A stretch of 64,000 bases of DNA from Trissonchulus latispiculum (lineage: Eukaryota; Nematoda; Enoplea; Enoplida; Ironidae). This document shows, piece after piece, positions 41,430 through 54,700 of the stretch. Position numbers and translations under genes: made by a program. The notes below the pieces were generated by a model. The model was not told where the DNA came from and searched no databases. It saw only the letters and a program-made list of their open reading frames with translations. Numbering within the stretch: position 1 is the stretch's first letter; the number at the start of each line of letters is the position of its first letter. The stretch spans positions 1 to 64,000 of the forward strand of contig JASAND010005507.1 in NCBI GenBank assembly GCA_030248195.1. Direction: 5' to 3'.

Positions 41430-44026
41430 TATTTAAAGTAGAGTTCCGGTAGCGAATCAAAAGTTTCAAATATCAGAAACAGAAAAAACACCTTCAGTAC
41501 AAAATTAGTGCATTATCAAATGTTACTACTCCGAATTGCTGAATCGGATCGGATCGGTAATTTTTCCTTGAATCGGATCGGATCGGCAATTTTTTCCTTG
41601 CCGACCCGATCCACATCACTAGTTCAAAATATAAAGCTATGAATTCTGCATGGAAAGATAAATTAAGCAACTAATTGAATCTTCTGGATTCCTACATTTT
41701 TATTCAGTAATATGTATGCATGGAGAAATTAGGATGTCGGAGTTATCTGATGCTGGGAGGGGCGATAAACGGCGGCGGCAAAAAACCCTTTTATGAACCT
41801 CCTTAGCCTAGTGTTTTCTTAATCGTCCTAGTTCGAAATCGCCTACCAAATCAGCTAGCTCTATTAATACATAACATCAGCACTTTTATTCTAAATAATG
41901 TACGTACAATAAAATATCACGTTCAGAAGAAAACATAACGAAGGAACATAAACTACATATACAACAATGTACATGTACAGCTCAAACGAAACATTACCAT
42001 AAATAAGCCGTAGGAAACCACAACATGAAACAACGCTTACAAAACTTCCACAGATCATACTACATATAAGAAAATGCCTATGAATGAAACTACAACATCG
42101 CATCAGTCAGATCAACTGAGTGCAATGTCAAAACCAACTGCAACTATATTTCTGCAACACACTACCTATCCAGAGGAAGTGCAAATGTCTCACAACCGTG
42201 AACACTTAATAAACAATGTGTCATAAGTTGCGTAATGTAACAATGCTTCAGGAAAAATAGGGTGGGCACATAATAAATACTGACACTTATGTAGAAATCA
42301 GAACTGCTATATAAACAGACAAGACCCAAGAAATGCAAAAAAACTTATGAGATTGTAACAGGCATGGACTTTTGTTACTTTGTTACGGCCATTTGAAAAA
42401 TTCAAAATAAAAAAGGCCAAACTTTTAAACATGAAAACGAACAAACAGGTGCTGCATTCTGTCAAGTTAAAAAGGACAGATTTCACATTACAAATTAATA
42501 ACCATCACAAATAAATAACTAATAATTTCCGACTGGAATCAAAATTCGTTTAGAAGCTCCCCGAGACAGCATCATTTTCCCTAAAATAAAAGAAAAAATG
42601 CACACACGAAAATAGTTATCCGTTATTACCGTGCAAACTCTCCAGTCACCGAATCTAGCACTGATACGCATCTTTAACTAGCTAATTTCAAGTGTATTCA
42701 ATCTCTAAATCTACTCGAATTGATCTAGTTGAAATATTGAATTGAAATAAAACAATGGGTTTCCTGCAATCTAATCTACGACTTTAATCATCATGAGAAT
42801 ATGACGTGTGCACTAAAAACTGCAGCCAAATATTATACCATACCAAACCACGCAGCATGCACAAAAATATACGGAACACAGTATAAAGAACCCAAAAATG
42901 GAAGGCACAAACACGAAGCAACATAAAATTAATTTTTCACGCTAAAAAATAATTACAACACTGTATGTACAGCCCATAGTACCATGCAACAAAGACTGTA
43001 TACAGATGCAAGTCTCCAATTGTATGTACACAGTATTATAAGTGTAAACCTCAATAAATATCAGAACTGACAACTTAAAGCCAATATGAGTACACAAGCA
43101 CATATTAAGCTTTCTAGAAGTACACACAAACAAACTTGACAGTGAAAGATTATTTTTGCGAAATTTTATCAATAGAGAGACCACATTAGTTTTCCCGTGA
43201 TATCCCGCCAAACACGACAATTGTATTAGCTAAGCTAAACCTAGCGCTAGCCAGCAACGAGCATGCAAGTCATAATACGAAGCTATTTCCGGCTAACTTT
43301 TCATGCAACTACAGCCCTAATGAATGTATATGGACCACAAAATATTTTAGACAAGACCAGTAATCACAATATGCAAAAACGAACCACTGAAAATTACAAT
43401 AAATGAATCCAACCGTCAGACGATTATCTAAGCGATTAACCATGCGGGCGCGAAAAGGATTGAGTTAATTTCAACTTCTTTAACTAGTCTAACTCAGATT
43501 AAACTCCAGTTTAATCCTTCAGCGTGTACGGGACATTCGCAGCCCCGTGACACCTACTGCTTTGAATGGTAACTCCCACAATTTAATGTGACAAAAGCAT
43601 ACGTAGTCCCAGACTAAGCTGCAATTGGGAAAAGGAGCTATCTAGAGTATAACAAGAACAGCCGAGAGCCACCACAGACAATGTATGCCTACAGTCGACA
43701 GTAACCAGACATTTTGGCAGACAAGGGTTCCTAACTACAACGAATGCAGTACAGTAAGTAAGTACAGGTACAGTACAACCATAAACTGTGGTAAACTAGT
43801 CCGTTGATAAACAAGTAAGCAAATAAATAAACAAGAGACTTGTACACAAGGAAAGGAAGAATGGGAAGGGGCAGAGGGATGCACGGATGTCTTCACAAAT
43901 GCGTCTAAAACAGACAACTTTATAGTACAGATACACATGAACATACTCCATACATATAACGCCAAAAGTTATAGGACTAAGCTATCAACATGTAACTCTG
44001 GTCTGGAACTTAAAGCCTGATCATAC
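41430..44026. other. unassigned AT-rich stretch
   Basis: About 2.6 kb with only short frames. A splice-acceptor-like TTTTAG on the minus strand precedes 42580, followed by short frames that stop soon, so a last exon of the minus-strand exon series may lie near 42558-42580. This is weak. Confidence 0.35.
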
Positions 44027-44056
44027 AGTAGAACAAACCTCAACCTCTGAAGCGGC
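44027..44056 (-). CDS. possible 30-bp exon of the minus-strand series
   Basis: On the minus strand a good pyrimidine tract and ATCAG precede 44056, and GTATGA follows 44027. The 30 bases read AASEVEVCST in phase 0, matching the phase 0 end of the exon at 45958-46037. It is short, so it may be chance. Confidence 0.25.
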
Positions 44057-44390
44057 CTGATAAAGAGAAAACGTAAAACCAAACAAGATGCCACAAATTA
44101 CAGCAACTCGAATCGTACGGAAAGAAATGAACAACAATGATTATCATACGATACAATTTTCTCTCAAAGCTAGTTCAAATTTAATTAGCAGAAATACGGA
44201 ATTATATTGGACTAAAAATACCAAACTGCCGCAAAATAGGGAGGCACAATTTTAAGGTATAGACTCTGTGGAACTATGCATGATCAAACTTCAGTTCAGC
44301 AAATGAAAGCAAACCTCTATAGAGGAAGGGGGGACCCCTCTCCCTGGAGACAATTTTGTAAATTTGACAACGCGAAAAGTTTGCATCAGC

Positions 44391-45015
44391 GTCGAACAGG
44401 GATGTTGTCGTGATGGGTCTCTCGCGCTTACCCCCCCCCAGCCATAACTTTTGATTTTTTGACCAATAACTTTGAAATTTGTATGGGTGCATACTGGAGG
44501 CTTATGAATTCAAAAATTCAAAAGTTTTTAAAAAATTTCAAATTTTTGTTTGGTAAGGGGAAACCAAGGGGAACCAAAAAATTTTTGAAAAAATGTTGTT
44601 GAAAACTTGCATAGGGGAGGGGGGGGTTGCAGGGACGCTGAGCACGAATCTGAAAACCGTTTTTCGATTCAGCTTTTCGTTAGCTCAGTATGAGCTAAAG
44701 TTGTAAGCGTAACATGTAAGCTTATACTGAGCTAACGAAAAGCTGACTCGAAAAACGGTTTTCAGATTCGTGCTCAGCGCCCCTGAAAACCCCCTATGCA
44801 AGTTTTCAGCAAAATTTTTTCAAAAATTGTTTTGGTTCCCCTTTGGTACCCCTTTACCAAACAAAAACTTAAAATTTTTTAAAATTTTAAAATTTTTGAA
44901 TTTTTGAATTCATAAACCTCCAGTATGCACCCATACCAACTTTCAAAGTTATTGGTCAAAAAAATCAAAAGTTATGGCTGGGGGGGAAAGCGCAAGAGAC
45001 CCGTCGTGCTTAGGG
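44391..45015. mobile_element. foldback MITE with about 300-bp arms
   Basis: 44391-44690 (CAGCCATAACTTTTGATTTT ... GCATACTGGAGGCTTATG ... ACGAATCTGAAAACCG) reads as the reverse complement of 44718-45015 with few differences. The centre, TAGCTCAGTATGAGC, is short, so the whole thing folds as a hairpin. A decayed relative is at 55985-56165. Confidence 0.85.
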
Positions 45016-45957
45016 CAACACGGGACTAGTAGCCAGTCAAGAATAAATGCGGTAAAGATCAACGGGTTTTAGATGGAAATCAAAATTGTTTAACAAGTAT
45101 TTAGCGTTTCTTAAGTTGTAGCAGGATGTGTTGGGTTTTTAGACACGGAAAAATTTTCTGAAACACTTGTGATTTCAAGGTCAACCAACTGTTCTAGATT
45201 GGTAAATAATGGAGAGACTTCCTTTGAAGTTGACTGGAAAAATTTAATATCTTGTCATGAAAAGAAAGATCTCATTAAGTTGGCTCAGAAAATATATGCT
45301 TTATGGTAGGATTCTTTAAACAGTTTTAGATAAAAACACAACAGTTTCGCTTTCCATTTGATCAGGCTTTGGGACCAAGGGGAGGGGGTGTAAGTTAAAA
45401 TGGCGAACATATCTTAAAAATTCCGAAGTCAAAATTTTCTGGAAACTTCAAGGCTCGAGTGGGGGAGAACGGAAACATGCCGAATGGGGAGGACCCCAGC
45501 CCAGTGAATTAAGATAGACTTCAAAATGTTTATCCCTGCCCCAATGGTCATCAGTCAACGCTACAGGCACCTATCAACTCTACGTATATAAGCTAAGCGC
45601 TAAAGCAGGACAGGCGGACAATTATATAATATGTACAGGACGTTTTCAAATTCACAAAAAGAGAGACCCAACTACACGTTTGAGGCAATTAAAAGGATTA
45701 AAGCCTAAAGCATCGTTCAGCCTCAGCGACATAGGTTAGCCACTACTTGAAAGCATCGACTTTAAACTATGCAAAATGATAATGAACTAGTCATATTATA
45801 TAAGGGCTTTATCAGAATTAATTCCTTAGGACAGTGTAATAAATATACAAGAAGCCTGGGGGTTGACTTTGCATGCTCACAACGAAGAAAGCTGAAAACT
45901 ACGATTTTCTCATTAATTGTGTCGTGACTGAGGGAATAGTATGTATCCTTTGCTTAC
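45016..45957. other. unassigned stretch
   Basis: AT-rich, no exon or repeat that I can support. Confidence 0.5.
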
Positions 45958-46037
45958 CACCAGGACACTTTTAGTTTCAGTTTCTGTAGGACTTTCCACG
46001 TGAGACTGGCGTCGCATTTCCCCACTTGACTTGGACC
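45958..46037 (-). CDS. exon-like segment, possible alternative C-terminus of PIP5K
   Basis: On the minus strand TACTATTTCAG ends just above 46037 and GTAAGC follows 45958. Its 80 bases are open in the needed phase (2 bases, then 26 codons) and encode SKSSGEMRRQSHVESPTETE and TKSVLV. The phase matches the end of the segment at 47018-47082. The Ser/Thr/Glu-rich composition fits a disordered tail. Its membership of the PIP5K gene is inferred from strand, position and phase. Confidence 0.5.
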
Positions 46038-47017
46038 CTGAAATAGTACAAAAGGATAAAAATAACCACTTAAACAAATTTCAAATTTTTTATAAAGATA
46101 TAAATTCATCTATGAAACGATCACATACTGTTGCGTATTATAAGCAGTCAGGCAGACGACTGAATTGCTTTGGAAAAGCCAGCGGAATCTTAATGGAATA
46201 GAGTTAGTCGGGCTAACTATTGAAATGGGTATGTCACTATTGTTATTGCAAATGTTAAATCAATGGAACTAAAACCATAGGCCAAGCTTTATTGTAGGGT
46301 TCAGACTGGAGAAGCCCTACCCTTCATGAGGGGCTCAGTTGAAAAGAAGGAGGCAAGTTTTACTGAAATGTAAATTTTGGCGTTTGGCCAAAAAGATCAA
46401 AAATTGTAGAAATATGCCTTACTTAGGTGAACTGAAAATTCGTTAAAAATCAACAACGTTTTTTAGAAAAATCCAGCAAAACGTGCTAAAATATTATATA
46501 TTCCTGTCACTTTGTAGGAGAGGGACAGGACACTTTTTGAATTGGGAGGGGGAGGGCACTGGTTGACTGGGAGGCGTAGTAGAAGTCAGCTTTCTTAAAT
46601 ATCCCTCATCACCTATCATCCTCATCCCGAAAGCACCGAAAAATGTTGACTGAAAATTTCAAAAAAAGATAAATCAAATAAAATTACATAAATCAAATAA
46701 AATTTATGGTAGTATCAGAAGCTAACTGAAAGCCTAAAAGTAACCGGCGGTTTTTTGCATTTTTATTTTAGTTTAAAAATTCAAATTTATCACTTCACAA
46801 TACGTTTGCATACGAAGTTCCTTTTGTGGAAGCTGGAATGCCCCAAACTTAGAAACCAAGACCATATCCGTGTTTCGCCATCAATTAGGTTTGTTTATGT
46901 ATTTAATGTAATAATGTCAAAACCTTCAAAATTTAACATTTAATAATATTTTAGGAACTAATATGAAGAATTATATACCTAAATTACGACTCATTCAGCC
47001 TACTTCTGCATACATAC
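46038..47017. other. intron-like spacer
   Basis: AT-rich between the two exon-like segments. No other feature seen. Confidence 0.4.
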
Positions 47018-47082
47018 CTTCAGAGGCAAAAAGTCTATCAATCTTTTTGCTTTCACGACTCGTGGAAGGACCGGGAAGGTCA
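47018..47082 (-). CDS. exon-like segment, possible alternative C-terminus of PIP5K
   Basis: On the minus strand TTGCTTTCAG precedes 47082 and GTATGT follows 47018. 65 bases: one base, 21 codons, one base. It encodes DLPGPSTSRESKKIDRLFAS-E with no stop. Incoming phase 2 equals the outgoing phase of the PIP5K exon ending at 50749 (or 50800), so a transcript that skips the exon at 49234-50170 would stay in frame. It could also be part of a separate gene. Confidence 0.5.
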
Positions 47083-47989
47083 CTGAAAGCAAGAATGAAG
47101 AACCCAATAAGAAAAAACAAACTGCAGCTGCAACAATTTTAGAGAAACAATAAAAAGAGCACAACAGAGCAAAGCCCCCGACAAAACTACCATAAAATAG
47201 TTAAAATGCGAAATCTAACCGTCACCATTATTTCAAAGAATTTGAAGATAATCCCTGCCAAGTGTTAAAACAACGAAAGCAGCACTGGATAGATCCTACT
47301 GAAAATGTATAAGGTACGTGGACCAGGTTCATTTCAAATATTCAAAGAATTCTAACACTTAATAATGAAAATGTGGAAAGTTTACGTTTTGGAAATTATG
47401 TTCGTTATTGGGTTAGGCGAAGTTGGGTATTATAACCAGATCGAAACGAAGCAACTGGATACATATTATAGTAGTTAAGGCAGCTGCACAGTTTTGAATC
47501 TTGCATACTGTAATAGTCTACGTCAAAATGATGTTAATTTGGTAGTTTGTAATTGCAGAAATTATCCAGAATCGTTCCTGAAGAAACTTCACGAAAAAAG
47601 TTATCGCGATTGCGTGGATACTGTTTTCACCTACAGTTGTGGATGGTTGTCAAATTTTATGATTGATTGTCGTGGAGAAACCAGACAATAAAAATATTAT
47701 TCTTATCTTGTCAGTAAATCTATTTTATCTGCAGGGAGCTTATTTTATTCTTGTAGCACCGCGAGCTAACGCAGCAGAACTTCCAAAAACTCGAGTACCT
47801 ATTTTAAATGATGTTAAAATTGACGATAAGTGATGATACAAAAATCGCTAAGATCGGCACTTAATTGAATTAACTAATTGATTAACAGCTCATATTGATT
47901 TTTCTGACCATAAAAGTTGTCACTGAGTTAGTTCCTTAGATAGACTCCCCGCCAAGAAACCACTTATAAACTAGATGGTCCAGTATCTG
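47083..47989. other. unassigned stretch
   Basis: AT-rich, only short frames. Nothing supported. Confidence 0.5.
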
Positions 47990-47990
47990 C

Positions 47991-48570
47991 TAAGGTGGTA
48001 GCATCCTTTTGTGCAGTGCTTTTTATGGTCAATTTTTGAAACGTTATAACTTTCGCAATTTTGGGAGTTGGAAACAGCTTTATACATCATGTTAAAGCTT
48101 ATAACCTGTATATTCGCATGAGCTTACGAAACTAGCAAATGTAGTAAAAAAATTTCTGACATCTGACATGCGGAATAAAGACCAAAAATTTTTGAACATC
48201 GAATCTTCAAAACTGGAAAATCGGCCAAAACCTTCTTGTGACATGATATGAAGGACATGTGGGCCGAGGGATATGCTCTGGATTCGGCTCAAAAAGTCTC
48301 AATGCTCCAGAAAATCCAGCAAATGTGCGGTGACACGAAAATTCGCAACTTTGTATTCAGTTTCTAGCAACAGGAGACGTTTTAGCTCAAACCAAGAAAA
48401 ATATCCCTCCGCAATAGTGCAAATTTTCATCCAGCCAAAAATCACACGAATCCATTTGGTGGTTTTTGAGAAATCGATGTTTAAATCAAAATAATCGTAG
48501 TTTCACCAAAATGTTTCTTCTAGCTTAAAGCAACGAATTCCCGCTATTAGGCACTGCTAAAATGTGCAAT
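47991..48570. mobile_element. relative of the TTAA family-B MITE
   Basis: It opens TAAGGTGGTAGCATCCTTTT, close to the family-B start GGTGGTGATTCCTTTT. The remainder (temperature-like AT-rich text with TCAAAACTGG and GTTTTTGAGAAATCG) is not collinear with the family, and the right end is not clear. Confidence 0.4.
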
Positions 48571-48836
48571 TAGACAATGATTGATTGACTATAAGTAAAC
48601 AAAAAATGACCGCTCTTGGCCCCCAAAATTGTTTTTGGTTTATACTGACTTAACCACTAGAAATAGCTCAATGGTTGTTTATTGGTCTGATTAATGGTCT
48701 GATTATACAGACGAGATATATTACGTAAGCCTATAATGAAGTCTTCATTTTAGTCATGAAAGATTAAAGAAATGATCACAGAACAGTGTTCAAAACGGTC
48801 TAACAATCTTTAATAAGTATCACGATTGATTACAAG

Positions 48837-49186
48837 GCATGCACCGGAACCCGGCCCTGGCCCCGGTAGTCAGGCTCGGGCCCCGGCCCCGGTACCTACC
48901 AGGGCCAAAGATTAGCAAAATTTTGTAAATTTTTGACATTTCTTGACCAAAATTTTGAATTTCATTTGAATTCAAAAAGTCTTACAAATCGTTTGTTTTC
49001 CCACTGATATGAATGAAAACAACGATAGTAATGTTTGTATATCAAAAATTATTGCAAAATTTAAATTTTCAAGAAAATTTTTGAAAATTTTCAATTTGGA
49101 CCCCCAATTACCAGGCCTCGGCCCCGCCCGGGGCCACGATGAGGTCCCGGCCCCGCCCCGGTAGTGGCGGCCCCGGTGCATCTCTA
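48837..49186. mobile_element. hAT-type MITE, 350 bp, 7/8 target duplication, beside the PIP5K stop
   Basis: Same family as 25469-25772: GCATGCACCGG at the left, CCCCGGTGCATCTCTA at the right, with rich CCCCGG content between. The flanks are ATTACAAG (48829-48836) and ATTACAAC (49187-49194), differing at the last base. It lies 47 bases below the PIP5K stop codon, so inside its likely 3' untranslated region. Confidence 0.8.
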
Positions 49187-49233
49187 ATTACAACACACAC
49201 TGTACGTCACTGAAGGAATGGAAAGCATGGAAG

Positions 49234-50170
49234 TCACAAAGCATAAATGAACACTTTGGATAAGTCTGATTTCACCGTTTCGGGCAGCTTAGATGTGACG
49301 ACAGGTTCGTCTTTAACAGCTGAGGGCCTGGGACACGACTGTGTCGCGCGGGGCGGCAGCCTTAGTGTAGTAATTTTAACTCGTTCCGGCAACCTTGACT
49401 GCTGCTGAAAGTTTTCAATTTCTTTGCTGTTCTTGAGGACGGCCTCTCCGGTCATCATACGCAGGCTGGAGTCAGCCGAGGAGTTTGAGGAGGAGGAGGA
49501 GGAAGAAGAGGAGACGGCCGTTTTCACAGCGCCTGACGTTTTGGACGAAGCCACGGCGGCAACCCCTGAGGCAATCTTGCCCACTGAGATCCGAGGGCTC
49601 AGGTCAAGGGTTATGGCCGTATGGGCTGAGGATCTCCTTCGCAGAAGGCCACGACGACGCCGGGGTCCGCGACCATCGCCAGCCTTGCTCTGTCTCTGCC
49701 GCTGCTTTGAACTCTGTCGTTCCAGTTTTCTCAGTTTTGCGTCTGTCAACGGCTGAGGGCCGTAGGAAATAATTTCATAGACTTTGGGTATCTTACCGCC
49801 CGGGGGATGGGTAATGGCGGATCGGGACGGAGGCCGCTCGACTGCCAGCAGGCGAACCGGCATTTCGAACAGGGATTCGCCGGGGAGACAGGTCGTCACG
49901 GAGACATCCGACGGGACATAGCTGGTGGTGGTAGAGGCCTGAGCGCTGAGCGACGCTCGATGCTGCTTAGACTGGGGGGATCGCGAACGGGATAGGGCGC
50001 TACGTCCACGTCCACCGCGCCGTCTAGAGCTACGGCAGCACTGGCAGACGCTGCGAGTGGAGGAGGGAATGGGCGTGACCAGGACAGGATCCGCTTTATT
50101 GGGATCATACTTGACAGTGCACCGTTTACAGTGGCGTCGAACCAGTCGGCTGGGCAAGACTAGGATGACT
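49234..50170 (-). CDS. PIP5K: PIP5K last exon, disordered Ser/Arg-rich C-terminus
   Basis: Acceptor TTCTTAG above 50170; the frame enters with one base then GTC ATC CTA, open for 311 codons to TGA at 49234-49236. It starts with a Cys-rich basic patch ([19 protein letters not shown] and VCQCC), then Arg/Ser-rich and Ser-run tracts, and ends SKVFIYAL. No known catalytic motif. The patch with two CxxC-like pairs could bind metal. Membership rests on splice phase 2 with the previous exon. Confidence 0.7.
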
Positions 50171-51676
50171 CTAAGAACAAAAGAGTGCTGGTGACGATGA
50201 TGATGTTGACAGATAATAATGCAGAGGTAGCAAAAAACGGAATCAGTGATGAAGAATACCGAAGTGATGACGTTTTAGTACAAATTTGAACACATTATAT
50301 GCATACAGTTAGAGAAACAATGTAGCAGCAGAGATATAAGCTATGCCTAAAGTATTTATATGTTATCTTTAACATCTTTCTATTTTATGTAACGGTTATG
50401 TTGTGGAGTTGGCTTGGCTGGACGGCTGACAGCGAACAAGTTTAAGTTTATTTAACTGCTTTATCTAGTTAGTACTATGTAGTCATTCGCGCTTATGTTT
50501 AAAACGACTACAGCCGCAGAAAAAAAGAAAGACATGCACCCACAGAAGGCAATACTGGAAGTTTCATCCGCATCTCTCATTTTCCGACCGAACTTTCTTT
50601 TTCCTGAGACAGGGCGGTCGCTTCTTAAAGAAATGCAGATGAACGAAAAGATCTCTCTGGAGAATAGACTGTACACAGAGACGCACCAAATTCTGAAAAC
50701 CGCTCCAAGAAAAAAATCAAAAATGGCTCAAAAAGATAAACAATATACGTAGACAGCCCAATCAATGTCAAATTCCACTGTCTAAGCAGTTTAACCAACC
50801 CTTCATTAGCATCCTGTCGCTGCAGTGAGGAAAAGTGGGCTCGTCGAAGGGAGCCTCGCCCCGGCTGGGCACGATCCAATTCAACGGCCGTCTCAACGGA
50901 CTGCTGCGGTACCAGGTCCGGACGACTGGACAGGACACCTGAAACAAAGATGACAGAAATGACCAGAGTATTTTTTGCAAAGTTCCTCTCCCTCGAAACT
51001 AAAAGCGAAGATGACAAAATGAGTGGAGCACTGTTTACATCGCCGAGGTTCCTATCATAACGTCCCTCCCCTCCCCAGAAATTGCTGCTCCCGGGCTGTT
51101 GGGTTCTTTCGACTTTCGTCAGAAAACAAAAAATTTTCAAAAATTTATCTAAAAATGAACCTAAATAACCCAGGCATTTTTATCTTTTTTATAACCACAG
51201 CAGTCCTGAGTTTCTCCATTAAAAATAAGCAAATATTATATACTACAAATTTTCGTATCTTTTTATCACAAATACCTCCGAAAACTACTGGCAGTACGAA
51301 TGCCTGTTTTAGAAGAAAAGGTGGATAGCCAACCAGAAATGTGACAAACATATAGAGATCATCAAAGACAATTATATCAGCTATAACCACAGCAATGGAT
51401 GACGCAAAGCTCATTCAGTGCTCCAAAATGCTTCTTCAGTTTGGGGAACACTTTTCGTTAGTTTAGTTTCATTTAGTTATTTTATAACCAAATGTCTGGA
51501 CAGATCGGAAGAGTGGATATGATGGCACGATGTGTGATGATTAGATATTTAAAATTAAGAAAACAAAACGAACAATTAATATAACTAATCAGAATGTAGC
51601 ATTATCTAAAAATGTTCGGTTTAAGAACATTCCAGAACATGAAAAGGAAAAAGGAATATTCCACAGAAACCGATTA

Positions 51677-51750
<74 letters not shown>

Positions 51751-54700
51751 TGCTCTAAGGCTCACCTGCCGGCTGAGGTTCGGCGGGCCGAACACTTTTC
51801 CCTTCCGAGAGTGAGGAACGTTTAGTGCGTTTCTTGCTCGGACTGTGCTTCAGCGCTAAAACAGAACAAAACCCATTTACAGACAAAAAATTCAACTATG
51901 CTCTGTGAAGGAAGAAACAATTGTACAAAGGTGAAGTAGAGCGCAGTCAAAGCTGTGCTCCTAAAAGGAGTTGGTAGGCATAAAAATATCAGCACTTTGA
52001 CCAGCAATAATTCTTTTTGGTTATGTTAACCCAGACTTTATTCTACGTTCTGTGGGGCGCGTGCAATTTGTCAGCTAAAACAGAGGATGCTCCAATTTAA
52101 AGTTAACAGACCCTGAGCCAAATTCACATTATGAAGTTAACGATATTCAGATATTACTAAGCACGTTAAAATATATTCAGTTAGTTTCACGAAATCCTAC
52201 ACCATATGAGCTGAACTTCTACTCTAAGTTAACATTTCTAGGTTTCTATTTCCCCAAGGAAGTGCAACAGCAACAGCAGCATGCAAACTAATATATAAAA
52301 AGTTAATCAAATCATGCAAAATAAATTTTAAAATCATAAAAAAGCTACGGCAACATGATATTTGACGAAATTACTCGACCTGCCAATTTGAAATTTCAAA
52401 AGCAACAAAAATACTTACATTAAAATTAAGTTTTGCCGAAAAGAACACTAAAGCTGGGCTTATTCTAGTGGGGGGGCCATAAACACGCTTCCCCCCAAAA
52501 ATCGCCCCCCCCCAAAGTGGGTGCCCCTTTTGATACCAACTTTTGCCCTGAAAAAATTGCTCAGAAGGCCAAATTTTCAAAAATTTTCAGGCTTCGCCGG
52601 AGATTTTTAGTCGATGTTTGCCTATTTAAGCGCTATTTTTGCATTAAAAACGAACTTTTTTTGGCGATTACTATAAGAATAGCGCAATTATTAGCATGTT
52701 TTTAGAAAAATTTTCGCCCCCCCCCAAGAATGACTCGCCCCCAGGGGCCCTCCCCCAAAGAGCTCCCAAGAAAAATTCCCTAGAATAAGCCCAGCTAAAG
52801 AATAGTAAAGTCAAATCGAATTCAAGGTGATGGAGTCGACTAATTGCGTCCGATTAAAAGGACTGCATGCAAACTATAGGGCAGTTGTGCAAAAATAGAG
52901 TTAGACATGCAAAATTGTGAACAAATTTAAAACGAATGCAAGAGATGATCCAGTGCTAGTGCACATGAAAAGAGACATTTACAACAACTAAATTCTTATA
53001 CTGGTACTGTCTGTAGTATAAACTATTAAGGGAGGCAAGAGGCTATGTTAGCATAACCAAACTAAACACATAAAACTACTAGAAAATAAAAATCTGATAA
53101 GACAGACACATACATAATTAACACACAGTTTTGGCCGAGACGAAGTTAAAGCGCAGATTATTTGATGATACCTAATGATGTCTGTATCAATCCGCTAGCA
53201 AAACCAAGAGTAACAGAGAGAAGTGTCACATTCACTGTTATGAGCTCGTGGTAACTTCTCTGCACGACAATGGCTGAGACTTCAGGAACTGAGCGCGTAC
53301 ATGTGTACTAGAGATGGGCACCGGACCGGATATATTTTCATATCCGGATAACCGCCTTATTTGCGATAACGGATATCTGCAATCCGGATATCCGGTTATC
53401 CGCCTGTAATCAGTACGAAGTCAACGTTTTGAAAAGACAAAGACAAATCTAAGCCATCCAGCTTCTAGCCATGCATAAACTAAAGTAGAAATGTTAGAAT
53501 CGAATTGAGAGGCCCTGCAGCCAAAAGGTAGTGGAAGAGGGTACATGCTTTTTTTGCATATTTTTCGGTGTGCAACGGCCAGCCTTCATACAACCAAAAG
53601 TTTATAATACCAAGAGTAAGACACTCAGCTCTTCCTAATAGAATAAGCTTGCAAGATGCTGGAAACATTAAGTCCGAAATCTCGGGGGGTGGGGGCTTAT
53701 CAGCATGTAAACATACAACGCTGACAAGTGTTAAAAACGGGCGTTTTCGACAAATTAAATACTATAACTTGAGCTAGGAAAATCGTACCGCAATAATTTT
53801 TATATCATTATGATGCGTAGAACGAGATCTTTTTAACAATATAAAAATTATATAGTTCAGTTCTCTTCTTGGCTGGCGGCAATCGGTTATCCATATGGGG
53901 AGCCTCCACCTCCATGCCCAGCACACGTCTACTTCGCAAGGCAGACCACAAAGGGTAGCCCGGAGTAGGGCAATAAAAGCGTCCACCCGCTCGGCAGCAT
54001 AATTTAAGGACAGGACGTATCCAGCTCCGACATGACTGATGAAAAAACCAGAAAGGGAAAGGATCAGCCATGCCCCGCAAAATTGGAACCCATTTAGCGC
54101 CGTTGACCAGTGGGATGCCAGGGGACACCTGTGGGGATCTCCATTGATGGGGTCCTTGTCCATCGGATTTCCCACGGAGGCGGTTCCATTGCCCCCCTAT
54201 AGTTCAGTTTAGGTAATCTATTGCAAAACCGGCAATAAAGCATCCTTGCCACGAAAATTCTGGGAATTTCATCATTTCTTACACATGCCTTACGTTGTTG
54301 CTGAATTTATGAGGGATTGCCTAAAAAACTATACAATTCTTCTACTGTTAAAAAGATCTCGTTCTACGCAACATAATGATAAAAAAATTATTGCTGTACG
54401 ATTCTCATAGCTCCAGTTATATTATTTAATTTGTCGAAAACGCCCGTTATTAAAAAATATAGCGTTGTATGGTTACACGCTGAGAAGCCCCCCCCCCCGA
54501 GATTTCGGCTTTAATGTTTCGAGCATCTTGCAAGCTTATTCTATTAGGAAGAGCTGAGTGTCTTACTCTTCCTATTATAAACTCTTGATACAACCATGCT
54601 ACAACCTTGGTTTCAAAAATATGCTAATTTTTCATTGCTTTGTCTGAAATGCAAACGAATAGACGGATATCCGAGTATTTTTCTCAAATCTGATACTATG

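Noticed and set aside
53774..54175. 133-codon frame as a gene
   Set aside because: It spans the edge of a retroposon-like insertion and the host foldback, so the frame is likely accidental.
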